Assembly: GCA_003008705.1 (NCBI GenBank)
Contig: PDUO01000010.1
Location: 1,240,001-1,304,000 of the forward strand
DNA length: 64,000 nucleotides
DNA from: Pezicula radicicola
Taxonomy: Eukaryota; Ascomycota; Leotiomycetes; Helotiales; Dermateaceae
Direction: 5' to 3'
Shown: positions 1-13,086 of the stretch, piece after piece
How the letters are laid out: every line of letters begins with the position of its first letter
Position numbering within the stretch: position 1 is the first letter of the stretch
Translations under genes and position numbers: made by a program
Notes under the pieces: model-generated
What the model was told of the DNA's origin: nothing
Database searches by the model: none
What the model saw: only the letters and a program-made list of their open reading frames with translations

Positions 1-3000
1 ACCCCAGTCCCCGCAGGTTTCGGCTGCAAAACCGAGCCAACGATGCTGCCTGCGGCGTTCTCAATAGAAATGAGATCGATATAGCCGGTCCATCGGCTGG
101 ATTCAGGGAAAGCCTTTACAATGGGTGCGTATTTGAGCACATTGGACACGATATCGGTCTCGCCAGCCTGAGCACCGGTGATTGAAGAAGGACGGTGAAT
201 GGAGACTGGGAGACCGAATTGATCTTGTACCTTCTCAAGGAACACCTCGCTTGCCCACTTGGATGCTGCGTAGCCGTCGGCGACGGAAGGACTAGGCACA
301 AAACTTGCCAGCGACTCGGGAGCTAAAGAGTCCGACTTATTGAACTTGCCAACGGTTGCAGTGGAGACGAAGTGAAAGGGAATAGCACGAGGAAGTGCGA
401 GTCTGGCGAGGTTCTTGGTGGAAGAGTGATTAGGGCTTTTGAGAGACCTGTAGCTCTTCAGGAAAGACACATCCGCACCGTTGTGGATGATGGCTCCCGC
501 CGAGCTGAAGATAGAGGTAGCTTCTGTTTCTGAGAGTCCGCAGCGAGGCAGTGATAGATCGCCGTTGTGTGTCGCGATCTTGCCGCATGCTTTGAACTCT
601 GCTAGGCTTTCGCTGTTACGGATGGCGATGCAGTGAATCTTCTCAACGGCAGGATTCTTGATCAAGAGTCGGAGGATGTAGTTGCCGAGGAAGCCGGTTG
701 AGCCAGTCAGTACAATGACCCGAGGAGATTCACGACTTGCAACTGGCTGTATAGTGACTTGCGAGTAATCAGATGGGACTTCGGTCTCAACCTCCCAATT
801 GATATCGTCTTCGTCAGCGGGAAGATTTTGGATCACTGCTGCCATCGCGCTGAGAGTGCTGTGTTCAAAGAGCTGTATCACGGGAATTCGGACCAAGAAT
901 GTCTTCCTGACAAATTCCCGTAGCTCAAGAAGGAGCATGGAATTGCCGCCGATGTGGAAAAAATCCGTCGTCTCATCAATAGTGTAATGAGCCTGCGTCT
1001 GCTGAGGCAATACCTGTTCCCACACCTCTACGAGCGTGGACTCGGTCTCAGAGAGTCCTCTTGTCGAGGTGACCCGGGATGTGGTTGGAATGGGCATATT
1101 TTGAAGAGCTCGCCTATCGATCTTGCCTGATGCATTCAGAGGCAGTGTGGGAACAGCAATGATAGCTGCCGGGCGCATGTACTGTGGGAGAGGCAATGTT
1201 GCAGCCAGCTCGCGGAGATAGTCTGTTTCATTCGACACAGGAGCGGTTGGCGACATGATGGCATGGGCGATAAGCATGGTCGGCGTGCCACGAGGTGTGA
1301 CAATGACCTCCTTGACTTGTCCCTTCGCGGTGGCCATAATCGACTGCTCGATGTCATGCAGCTCAATGCGAAGACCACGGAGTTTAATCTGCGTATCACC
1401 CTCGATGCGGCCGAAAATCTCGAGGGTACCATCAGGTCGGAGTGCGCCCTTATCGCCGGTTCGGTACATTCTGTCCCAGCCGTTTTTGGTTGCATGGAGA
1501 GACGGTTGAGGATCTTTGACGAACTTTTCACGAGTTGCACTGGGGCTGTTCAGGTACTCGATGGCCACACCCGCGCCGGCGATGCAAATCTCGCCGGTGA
1601 ATCCGGCGGGCAAAGGACTCAAATCGCCATCGACGATGTAAGTGGTGAGGTTTGGAAGAGTCTTACCGGCTGAGATGTGCTTAGCACTAGGAGCTTCTAG
1701 GTCCACTTCAATCTCGCTTGCAGACATGGAACCTTCAGTGGGACCATAGGCATTGAAGGCGTGGAATGGGTGCTGGAAGTGATTCTTCAACTGCTGGAAT
1801 GCCTGAAAAAGATCACCCGAGAACTTTTCTCCACCAGCTGTTGCAAATTCCCACGATTTGCTTTCGAAAAGAATGCCAGAACCGTGACGAAGCCATGAGA
1901 GGTATTCCGATGGTGTGGCAAGTGTGTAAGTGATGTTGTGATCAACAACAATCTTGGTGACAGCAAGGGCATCTTTTCGAAGAGCTTCTGGCACAATCAC
2001 GAGATTGCCTCCGTGAGCCATGGCCATGAAAATCTGGTTGAGAGACATGTCGAAGGCCACCGAACTTTGTTGTAGTACAGTTTCGCATCCAAAGCCATGC
2101 GTCTTGGTCAAGGCCTCGACGTGGTTGATGAAGCCACTGTGAGATAGAACAACTCCCTTCGGAACTCCAGTGGTGCCACTAGTAAAAAGAATGGCAGCGG
2201 GGTCGCTAGCTCGAGCAATAACTCCACGAGTGGGAACCTTTCTATTCGGAAGGTTGGTAACGTCGATGACAGGAAAGGTGGACGGAAGATCAAGCTCTCT
2301 AACTCCTTGGAAGGTATTTCCGGCCGCAAGGAGAGCAGAAGGCTTGCATTCTTCGAGAATCACACGAATTCTACCTGGTGGAATCTTGCAATCCAGTGGG
2401 ACGTAAATGGTACCGAGCCGCATGATCGCAATCAGAGAGAAGATAAAGAGAGCAGAAGCCTCCTGGAAGACCGCTACGACTGATCCTGCCGTGATATTTT
2501 CATGAAGCAAAGCGGCAGAGATGCGGTTGACTTCTGCATCAAGCTGTTGATACGTCCACGTCTTGCCAGCGGCCTCAGTGATTGCAATCTTGCTGGGGTG
2601 TTTGGCGATGATCTCGTTGAGGCGGTGGGCCAGGGTTTCCGGCCAGGTGGAAGACATCGTAGGCCCTGTACATACTTTAGCGTCATTAGTTCAGCACGTT
2701 AGAAACACGCAACTCACCTCGGCCAAGTTGGATGGCGTTGCTGATTTCTGGTTCCGAATACAGCAACACGTCCCTCAGAGCCCGCTTTGGTGAACTCGAC
2801 AAATCATCCAAGAGCTTGAAGTACATGTCTAGCACACGGTCAGTGTCGCTGTCTGTATAAAGACTCTTCTGCAACATAACGATTATACGAGTATCGTGCC
2901 CAGGGTTCTCAATGATATCCAGAGAGATATCGTAGCCTGCTCCGGGCATGGACATCTGCTGGACTGAGCCTGTGGCACTGTTGAACCGACGTGTTTCACT

Positions 3001-6000
3001 GACTCCTTGACGGTAGTTGATGAAGGCCTGGAACAAGGGACTTAAAGCGGCCAATCTCTCGGATTGGACGTTGTCAAGCAGGATATCGAAGGGCAGCTTG
3101 GAGTTGGCCAAAGCAAGATACGCCTTCTTTCGCGTGTTCTTAAGAATACTGTCAAACGTTTGTTTGGAGTCCAGCTGGAATCTCAATGGTAGCAGGTTCA
3201 GGTACATGCCGATACTCTTAGCATCTTGGTCGTTCGTACGATTCGATGCTGCCATGCCAATACAAATGTCGCCCTTGCCGAAGAGCTTGAAGAGGAGGAC
3301 TTCAAATACGCCTAGATAGAAGTGGAAGGCGTTAGCCTTCCACTCGCGGCAAGTGCCATCAATCTGCTCTGCCAGGCCAGGGCTGATGGTACGGCTCAGG
3401 GAAGTGCTCTCGTAAGCGGCAGGGGATACGCGATTCTTTATAGCTGCGAATGGGAGCAGTGGCAAAGGCTCAGGAGGAGCGGCGAGCTCAGTCTTCCAGT
3501 AGTTGATCTCATCTTGCATCACCCCACAAGCAAGGTCTTGACGTAGCTTCTCAGAGTAGTCGGAGTACTGATAAACTGGCTCATCGAATCTCTGGCCATT
3601 GTAGGCTTTCTGTAGATCGTTCAAGAAGACTTCTAGGCTGATACCATCCATGATAATATGGTGGGAGCCGATGAGAAGGTAGCTCTCTGTTGGCGTCATC
3701 GTGAGATAAACGAGTCGCATGCAATCGCCATGCTCAATATCATATACGTACTTCTTGAGGTTGTCAAATTCCTTTTCGACTTGGGATTCCACGGAGATGG
3801 GTATCCTCTCGAGGTGAAGGCGGGATGATTCAGATATTGCTTGTACAGGTCTCTGATTCTCATCCATGAAGAACGCAGTGCGCAGCGACTCGTGGCGGCT
3901 CGCCACCTTCTGGACAGCAGTCTCAAGGCTGTCTGGTCGAATTGTACCCTTGATGAACACGCAAATGGTGCTGTTGGAGGTAGTCTGGTCCTCTATCAAG
4001 TGCTTGAGAAACCAGAATCGTGACTGTCCGGGGGATATTGGGATGATCTTCTCGAAGCTGGACTTGGAAACATCGAAAAAGGACGCAGCAGTGGAGGTTG
4101 CAGGCGTTGCAATCCCTTTGTCATGTTCATCACCCTGCTGACTAGCCTCGGCGCTGTTCTTCGGTTCGCTGGTGGGCGCGGAAGACGCATTGTCCGCTGT
4201 GACTTGCACTATGGCTGGTGCATCTGGTTTCAACGTCCTTGCGGAATCACCTAGGTTCGGGGTTAAACTTGCGGGCATATTCTCCACAGCAAAGTCCACA
4301 AGCTCTGAGATTAAACCCCCAGACAAGATCTTAAAGACTGGAATTTCTATTTCAACTTCCTTTAAGAACCAGGATCGGATTTCCACCGCAACTAAGGAAT
4401 CAACCCCAAGATCATCGGTCCCTGAAGACAAGACCTGGGCTTTGTCCTGGTCAACTTGGAGTTGAAGGCAAACTTGGAGTTTCAGGAAGAATGCATCTAT
4501 GCTGGTCAGTTCTTTTTTCTAACCCTCACGTCAATGACAGACTTACTCGAGACAATCTCAAGAACATCTTCCGGCGTGATTGCGTCCTGCAATTGGACCT
4601 TAAGGGAAACAGCGCCAGTCTTGGTCTTGACCTTTCTGTCTCCTCCCTCATCCGCCTTGATGCAGTACTGGAATCGGGGAAACTTGGCCCAGGGAGGATT
4701 GAGATCGGCTCCCAATTGAATGGTTCCCAGGCCTGTCACAACTTCGGGGCTACGTCCGGAAAGTGGGTGAGATGCCATGACTGCTTCACCGAAGCAGAGT
4801 TGAAAATCACGCTCCGACATCATCGTGTAGCCAGTCTTTCGCAGGGCAGTCAAAATAGAGGTGGAGAATACACGATTGACATAGCCCACACCCATGACTG
4901 CTCCGATGTGAAGAATGGAAGCAGCTAACCCCTTAGCACGCCGTTGCGTTGCTAGAGCAGACATAAACATGTTGGCCGCTGTGTAGGCGGACTGCCCACG
5001 GTTACCCGCAATGCACGTAACAGAAGAGAAAAGGACAAAGAAGTCTAGGGATGCATCTTGGAAGAGTTCGTTGAGGTACTTCGCACCCTTGACCTTAGGC
5101 CGGAGAACCTTATCCATCTTCTCGTAGGGCATCTCGAAGAAGGCAATATCGTCGAGAACCATAGCACCGTGAGCAATACCAGCAATCGGAGGCCAGTTTT
5201 GGCGAATCTGGTCAACTAGTGCGAAGAGTGCTTCTTTGTTGGTGATGTCACTGCGTTGTTGTCAATTCCTGCAAAAACATTGTGACGACAATAACTTACT
5301 TGGAAAAGGCCTCCACGCGGACTTCTGCCCGTGCTAATAAGTCTACCCATTGAGTGTTGATGTTGGGATTACGGCTCGTGAGGACAAGATTTCGCGCTCC
5401 ATGAGCGGCCATCCAATCACAGGTGGACTGGGCTAAGTCACTAGTCAGTCCAAATAACACATATGTCTTGTCACCCTTGAAGGTAACCTGGCTACTGATT
5501 GTGGATAGTTGCACAGGAACAGGCGGAGAGCTGCTCCAATCGATAACGGCCGAGGCTGGTTGATCAATACCAGATTGACCAATCAGCTCTTCCAATCTGG
5601 TCAAAGGAAGTGAGTAAGAGGACTTTGAAATTGCTCCCAAGGCTTGCTGCAGCACGTCACTGAACTGCACAGCAGAAAAGTCTCGAACAAGATGTAGTGT
5701 CTTGATGCCAGAAATTGTGGTTCGTAGGCATGATTGAGGCAGACAATCTGCAATCAAGGAACCAGTTCGTCCGGCCTGTCCACCAGCTGAGCAGTCAATA
5801 AAGACCGAGACATTGGCAGGCAGTAAGGGTTGGATCACTCTCTTGGTAGAGTACGCATCAATTTTGATACAGGATTGATCGCTCATGACGGAGGACGATG
5901 TGGTGAAGAACGCGGCTACATTGCGTCCCGGAGTAAGTTCGGCAATTCTCGATGCAATCTCTGGGGAAGGGTCATGAATGAGTACAATTGAATGTCTCCC

Positions 6001-9000
6001 ACAGATTGACAAGATGTTCTCTACTTGTAGTAGGATGTTCAACTGACTTAGGAGCTGAGACTCCCTGCCCTCAAGAGACTCAACCTCTAGCACTTTCTCC
6101 GAGTGAACTAAGGCATACGAACCATTGTTGGCCGATATGGCCACAACCGAAGTGCCCGTTGCCGTGTTGGTGCCAACGATCAGATATGAAGCGGGCATAT
6201 CCACCGAAAGTGAGTGGCTAACTTTGATGAGAACGTTGGAGCCGGCCGTGATGGCTTCGGGGCTAATGATTGCAGCAGCTAGATGGTCGTCCAAAAGCAG
6301 GCTTCGGTTCAACGAAGCATCCAAAGAGAGACTGATGGGGACAGCCTGAGGGCTCATCAGCTCGGAAATCGTACGCTTGGATGCATTAAATCGTTTATTG
6401 AGAGGATCACTGCGGTAAACTCGAGCGACCATGAGTTCCCCATTCTTGTAAGCGAGCTCGTGCTCGTTTGTCCACAACATGCCGTCGAGGCTGCCGTCCC
6501 TCTCAAATATAGCGCCTTGACGCAAACGCAGAATAGCTTCCAAGAGTTGCCTAGGATTAGGCTTGACATCGACTTCGAGGTCAACGAATTGCAGGGTAAG
6601 GTCAGGGTTTTCCAAAACCAAGCTGCGACCAAGTCCCACCGACATAGACATGTACGGGTTCTCAGACCTACAACCTCTAGTAACCCATAGTACCGTCTTT
6701 TGGTTTTCGAAGAGTTTCTTCAAACCCTCGAACGTCTTTGGGGAAAGTCTCTCGAAGACAGGCTCATCCAATTCCGTAAGGCACAGAATGGCACTCTTGG
6801 CCGAGATCTTGGATCTATCAACATCGGCCAGAGTTTTGAAGATAGTGTGACGGATGTCTGATGGTTGAATCAAACGAAGAATCTGCTCGATCAACTGGAT
6901 ACTACCCAGGCTTCGCCCTCCTATGAGCACTAGGTCGCTGTTGTTCTGAGCAACCGCTTCAATGCCAGCCGGGGAGAGAGGCTCACGGAGTAGAGTAAAC
7001 CAGTCATCGACAGCTTGAGAAACAATGACAGCCAATGGAAAAGCCGAGGCATCGAAGTCCGGGGTGGCAGAGTTGACTCCATCAAAGCCGTTCTGGAGGA
7101 GCAATTGGTGCCATTCTGATGTTGATACACAGGGAGAGAGCTTTCTGCCATCATTCTGACCAAGCCACCAGCCTGATAGAGCGCACATCATGAAACCGAG
7201 TCGAGATACGTCGTTGTTTGAGATCTCTGTCATGACCAGGTACCCACCAGGCTTCAGGAGCCGGCGTGTATTGGCCAAAGTTTGGTTGAGATCGGCAGTG
7301 GCATGAAGAACCAAGGACGCAACAACCAGGTCATACGAGTGCTCCTCAAAGCCTTGTTCTGTAATGTCATTCTCCACGTTGAGCGTTTTGAAGACCATCT
7401 TGTCGGCATACGGAGCGAAGACATCCTGGGCAGTCCCAAAGAAACCTGTGGAAATATCGGTGTAGGTATATTGAGAAAAGGAGCGGCCGATGTTTCCCAT
7501 GATTATCTTGGTGGCACCACCAGTTCCAGCGCCTGTAACAATTTTAGTCCCTAATAACCACGTTAAGAACACCACCGACTTACCAATTTCGAGAATCTTC
7601 ATTCGAGGGTGACGATGCACAAGTTGCTTGACCGTCTTCGACAGAAAGTGTGAGTATTCATTCAGACCCACGCCAACTTCGTAGAAGCGATCCAGGAGGT
7701 TGTCCTTTGTCATGTGCTCGAGAATTGTCGTTTCCCCTCGCAGAACAGCAGGTAAATTGTCACCGACGGCAAATGTGAGCTGCATGTCCACTCTGTGGCC
7801 AAATCTAGTTGATGGTTAGCAAGCCAAATTTAAAGCTTTCGAATCGGAGAACTCACTTGGCTTTCAATTCGGCTATGTCGGCCTCGGTGTCCTCCAACCA
7901 TTTCGGGTAAGAAGACTGTCGTGCGCCGGCCTGAAGAGTCTCAATCACATTTTCGAAGAACTCGAAGAGGCAGTAGAAGTGCCATTCCAGGTTGAGATCT
8001 TTGCGCACATGTTCTGGGAAGAGAGTGACCACCTTCTTCATGAAATATATACAGACTCTTTCAATCGCAAACGCAGCCTCGTAGTCACTTGCCGTTGCTC
8101 TTGCGCCGCCCATGGCAAGTTCAGCGTTGGGAGAAGCTAAAGCCCATTGGTGTTCTGAGAACATGGCACGGTCAGTTTCTGAAGTTGGCTCAGAAAAGGC
8201 CACAACTTTGATACCTTCGAACTGAACGAGACCAGTTCCATCCTCGGCAAAGATGTCAACGTCTCCATTGAGTTGCTTGGTAACGAGAGGATTGCCAGTC
8301 AAATGAGAGCAAGTCGGGACATCCGTATCGGGCACAAGCTTCTCCCTGCACATGGGGACATTGACGCGAAAGTTCTTTATGCCAGTTGGAACATGCAGCT
8401 GCTCAAGACTACCATCACCCGGCCAGCAATAGGCGAGGAAGATACCTTGAAGTGCAGAATCCAGCAGGGCGGGGTGCAGTAATACAGGTTCGGGCTCGTC
8501 TTCTCGCGAAGGGACTCGAATCTTGGCTGAAGAATAATTGAGCTTCCTATTGATAGACGAAAGCGATCTGAATGGCCCACTATAAGCATACCCCAAAGGC
8601 TCCAGGGAGCTGTAAAACTGTTCTTCTAGGATACCGACAGTATTGGGGGGGTCATTCTTCTGAGATGGGAGCCATTCTGAGGAGGGCTCCCCGGTAGTGA
8701 CTGTGACTCTGCCAGTTGCATGGATAGACAGCATTTCAGTATCTGCGCTGCTACACCCATGATATGTGAAAGAGGCAGAATAAGTTCCGTCCCTATCCTG
8801 GGAAATGTTACTCAAGGTGAAGAGAGTTTCGATGCCACTATCATTCTCCTTGAAAACGAGAGGCTTCCCAAGAGAGAAATCCTCAACCTCAATCATAGCA
8901 ATGTCCTTTTGCTCAGGGACCAAGTACCGGGCGGCTTCCACAGTGGTAGCTATGTATCCCGTTGCAGGATAGATGACTTGTCCCTGGAGTGCATGACCTC

Positions 9001-11992
9001 GAGCCCAAGGAATTTCATTGAGTCGAAGGTTGTTCCTCCATCGAAGCTCTTGTTCCATAACATCTGTTATTCGCGAACCAAGTAATTGATTTGGGATGTC
9101 CTTGCGATGAAGGAATGCCTTCGATGCGCGAGACTCGTGCCAGAAGATCTTCTCATGATCCCAATGATATGTTGGGAGCCCGCGAATCGTCTTTCTCTTC
9201 GCTGGTCCGCAAACACTCGCATCAAACTTGCCAAAATTAACGATGGAAGGAGCGAACAGGGACCACAGGTAGCCTAGAGCATCCGAAAAAGCTTCCACGT
9301 CGTCTTTTCCACGCTGTAGGAGACCAGTGTAGGGAAGATCCGAAGGAAGAGACTGCAAAGCTGGCCCCTTTAGTGTCGTATGGGGGCCGACCTCGATTGC
9401 GATGTCGCATGAACGTTCTGCAGCGGACTCAACGGCATGCGAGAACAAAACTGGCCGGACCATGTTGTCCGCCCAGTACTGGCCCGATAGGTCTGAGTCC
9501 GCACCCATTTCTCTGTTCTCGTAGGTGCTAGAGAACCAAACAGCACTGCCGGGTGCCTGTTGTTGGGGCTGGATATTGGCGCGGTTGAGCGCTGCGACGT
9601 AACTCTCGGCACAAGGAAGCATGTGAAAGGAGTGGTATGCTTTGTCAACCATTAAAACTCTGGAGAACTTCTTCTCGTCATCGAGGACTTCCTTTGCCTC
9701 TCGGATAGCGTCGAGATCGCCCGAAATGGTGACACTAGAAGAGGAGTTCACAGCAGCAACGATCAAACGTCCCTTGAACCTTGGAAGGCGACAGAGCTCA
9801 TTGGCATCCTCCTCTGACGTTCCAACGGCCATCATGCCTCCAGGACGGCCAGATAGAGCAAGGTTGGTGAAATACCCACGATAATAGGCAATTTTGAGGG
9901 CGTCGTCTCGACTGAGGTAACCTGCGGCGTAAGCTGCTGCGATTTCTCCTGACGAGTGTCCGACGACCGCATCGAACTTGATATCCGCGGTTGTCAGCAG
10001 ATCATACAGTATGATCTGCACCACGGTGCAAAGAGGTTGCGCAATAACGGCCGAGCTGAGCCGAGAGTTCGAGGCATCGCATAGCAGTTCATTCATCAGA
10101 GACCAGTCAGGCCGCTCTGGTTCAGGTAACTTCTGGAGAACCATATCCAGTTCCTGGATGATCTCTCTGACACGCGGAGAATTGAGAATCAGCTCTCTCC
10201 CCATTGTAGGCCACTGCGCTCCTTGCCCAGTAAACACCCCAAGCACGCGAACCGGGCTCGACAATGTTTTCGCACGAACTCCAATGCTATTTCCGCTAAG
10301 GAAACCGCTTATCTTTTCCTGCATACTAGTTGCCGACTGAGCGGAGATGCTGGCTCTCACACTATGCTCACTTCTTCGGCCATACAAGGTATAGGAAAGA
10401 TCTTGGAGAGAGACGCCTGGATGCGTCTGAAGATATGTCGAGTAGTCTTCCAGGATTCCACGCAGAGCGTTCTCTGATGAGGCTGAAAGGTTGAAAGGAG
10501 TAAATTGACGCATAGGAGGAGACATTTCATGGTTGCGTTCTGGCTCTGGGACATAGTTCTCGATTATGACATGAGCATTAGTACCTCCAAATCCGAAACT
10601 ATTGACACTTGCACGGCGAGGAGTGCCCTCTGGCAGTTGTGGCCAGGGCTTTGGACTTGTCACAATCTCGAGATTGGTGTAGAAGGGCTCGACTGCAGGG
10701 TGAAGCTTGTTGAAGAGGAAGTTGGGTGGAACAATGCCGTGTTGGACGGCAAGCGAAGCCTTGATAAGGCCAGCCAAACCCGCAGTGCCCTCAGTATGGC
10801 CGACCACGGTTTTTATAGAGCCGACATAGAGAGGATCCTGCCTTTGTTTGGCGACATTATCAGTGAGGTGGAAAAATGACTTGCTGATGGCTTCAGCCTC
10901 CTTGGGCTACAGAGAATTAGCATTGAAATTATCGAAAAATTGGGAGGGAGCTCTCATAGAAGGAAATGATAATTTAGTATGGGGAAAAGATCATACGTCA
11001 CCAGCCGCCGTTCCAGTTCCATGCGCCTCGAAGTACTGACACCGTTGGCTTGGGTCCTTAGGATCCAGTCCCGCTTTGGCGTAGGTCCTCGTAATCAAAT
11101 CTGCTTGCGCCGTTGAGCTGGGCATTGTTATGCCCTTTGTGCGACCATCTTGGTTAACACCAGATTCCCGAATGATACACTCAATGTTATCACCATCCGC
11201 AATTGCATCGCTAAGACGCTTCAAGACAACCGCAGCAACACCTTCACCACGAGCATATCCAGAAGCATCAACGTCCCACATCCGAGACCGACTGTCCGCA
11301 GACAACATGTGCAACTTGCTCGAGCAGACGTATTGCAGGGGTCCCAGAATCAGGTTGGACCCAGCAGCGACCGCAACATTTGAGTCGCCGCTTCGCAGCA
11401 ATTGGACGGCCTGATGAACGGCCACCAAACTAGAAGAACAAGCCGTATCGATTGTCATACTGGGGCCGTGCCAGTCGAAGAAGTACGAGATACGGTTGGA
11501 CATGATGCTTCGCGCATTTCCAGTCGGTGTGTAGGTAGGTATGGAATTCATGTCACTGTTGAGGTGATCCTGGTAGTCCCCACACATCAAGCCGACATAA
11601 ACTCCTGTCCTAGAACCAGCCAAAGACTCTATGGACGTTCCAGAAGCTTCGAGAGACTCATAGACAACCTCCATCAGCAGACGTTGTTGTGGATCAATGG
11701 CATGAGCTTCCACCGGCTTAATGTTGAAGAAGTTCGCATCAAACAGGCGGTGATCCTGCTCGAGAAAGTACGTTTCCTTGACGTCTGAAGTTCCATGGTG
11801 GGAGGGATTTGGGTGATAAAAAGTGTCTGCGTTCCACCTGTTATCGGGTATCTTGGTCAAAAGATCCCGTGGCTTGAGCAAAAGTTCCCAGAGCGTCGAT
11901 GGATTAGTCGACAATCCTGGAAGGCGAAAACCGCTTCCAATGACAGCAATAGACTCTCTGTCACTACCTTGCGTGTTGCCGTTGAGGGCCAT
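1..11992 (-). CDS. Hybrid PKS-NRPS megasynthase, 3' end beyond the window
   Basis: Iterative type I polyketide synthase fused to one NRPS module; it would join a methylated polyketide to an amino acid. Exons on the minus strand: 11992-10997, 10906-7857, 7804-7584, 7532-5300, 5250-4547, 4496-2718, 2665-<1; the phases agree across all six introns (49-90 nt). About 3,880 residues are visible. KS ([25 protein letters not shown]; residues 10-440), AT (GHSSGE near 650), DH ([14 protein letters not shown] near 975), MT (ILEIGAGTGG near 1420), an ER-like region without a GGVG NADPH motif, KR (SAYTAAN near 2254), ACP (GVDSL near 2434), C (HHIIMDG near 2681), A ([11 protein letters not shown] near 3153, NAYGPTEGS), T (GGNSM near 3566), R (TGSTGFLGN near 3646, YAASK near 3793). 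The ATG at 11992 has a purine at -3 and G at +4. Apparent breaks in the raw frames are all explained by introns. Product unknown. The left edge cuts the R domain. Confidence 0.95.
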
Positions 11993-12564
11993 TTTGACTT
12001 AATGATATTACAAAGTGATTGTAATGTTGTTAAACCCGAGATATTGTATAGAAAGATTAAAAAAGTGACAAAACGATCTAATTGTGTCAAGAACCAATGG
12101 AGGCGAGACTAGGTCATAGTAAATGCTCTTCGTTCACTAAACGAACAGCCCTACGCTTGAAGATAAACAAGCTGTAAAGAAATAGTACCGATTGATTCCT
12201 TTGAGCAGCCAGCGCTATACACTCTATTAAGCAGCATAATTTCCTATTTCGGACATTAAACATGGTGTCTATGATATCTCTAGTACGGCTAGTACGGTGA
12301 GAGTCTTAGAACAAAGGTCGGAAGTTTCTTGCAAGTATTGTAAGTAAGAGCAGAGGAATTGAGGCGGCGCAGCACCGTTTTACATTGTCCTCCGATTGTC
12401 GTACGAAATCATTCGGTGTTGAAAGAATGCGCGCATTTAGAAACTAGGTATTGGGTGATGATGATGGGGTGATGTAGTTGTAGCCGAAAAATCTCATATA
12501 TTTTAGGCGCGATTATTGGCTCGCCAACGCCAACGCCAGTTCACGGCGCCGTAACTCATTACCC
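11993..12564. promoter_or_regulatory. Upstream region of the PKS-NRPS gene
   Basis: Intergenic DNA between the PKS-NRPS start codon and the first TIR element. No convincing ORF is present. It holds two direct copies of a CTAGTACGG-like word at 12281-12297, which puts CGG triplets six bases apart. Zn2Cys6 regulators typically contact CGG triplets, so this is a candidate binding site for the regulator encoded at 14288. That link is an inference. Confidence 0.45.
12284..12293. promoter_or_regulatory. Candidate Zn2Cys6 site, TACGGCTAGT (PKS side)
   Basis: The word TACGGCTAGT lies about 300 bp upstream of the PKS-NRPS start and is part of a CGG-N6-CGG arrangement. The same 10-mer occurs at 14264-14273, just upstream of the neighbouring regulator gene. 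With two intergenic regions of this size a chance match is quite possible, so this is only a candidate. Confidence 0.3.
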
Positions 12565-12566
12565 TA

Positions 12567-12986
12567 CTATCCCCCCTAAATAGAGGTTATTCACTGGGCG
12601 GGTGGGCCGAGCTGTCCAGGGTGTCTAGCAAATAGGAATAGGTACACTTATGGCCTGTCAGGCCTTTGTCAGGCCTCTCGAATCTTCTACGTACCCCCTA
12701 CAAATTACAACAGACCAATTTTTGGCCTGTGCAACAAGGCGAGTATACCCTCTATCCCCTCCCATGTATATTGGCTGGGTGCTTAGGCCACAGGGACGTG
12801 CACTAAGGTATCGATCAAACAGAGTAGTTCTAGCCAGTAAACTTCTTTTAATTGCCTCTGAGACGCGTTAAGCGATTATAAACGAGCAGAGTGCTAAATC
12901 CCTGCTGAGCTAGCCAATATACATGGGTCGGGATAGCTCCGACCCATGGAGCCCACCAAATAACCTCTATTTAGGGGGGGGGATAG
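12567..12986. mobile_element. 420-bp non-autonomous TIR element (MITE-like)
   Basis: Ends are inverted copies beginning CTATC, a C run (6 C at the left end, 9 at the right) and TAAATAGAGGTTATT. They are flanked by TA at 12565-12566 and 12987-12988, as expected for a Tc1/mariner-type target duplication. An internal inverted repeat (12759-12775 against 12911-12927, core CCCATGTATATTGGCT) and a short palindrome at 12922-12949 add further secondary structure. No ORF of note lies inside, so an autonomous element elsewhere would have to mobilise it. Confidence 0.65.
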
Positions 12987-13086
12987 TACCAAGGATACTC
13001 CCGATAGGGTGTAGGGAAAGGCTGGGGCCATGGGGCGAAGCCGGGAAAACGGGAAAGGCTTGGACGAACACTCACTAAAGGGCTTA

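Noticed and set aside
7533..7583. A 17-codon insertion in the methyltransferase motif
   Set aside because: It is an in-frame 51-nt intron; removing it restores ILEIGAGTGG.
2686..10990. Apparent frame breaks splitting the PKS-NRPS into several ORFs
   Set aside because: Each break coincides with a 49-90-nt intron with good donor and acceptor sites, and phases agree across all seven exons.
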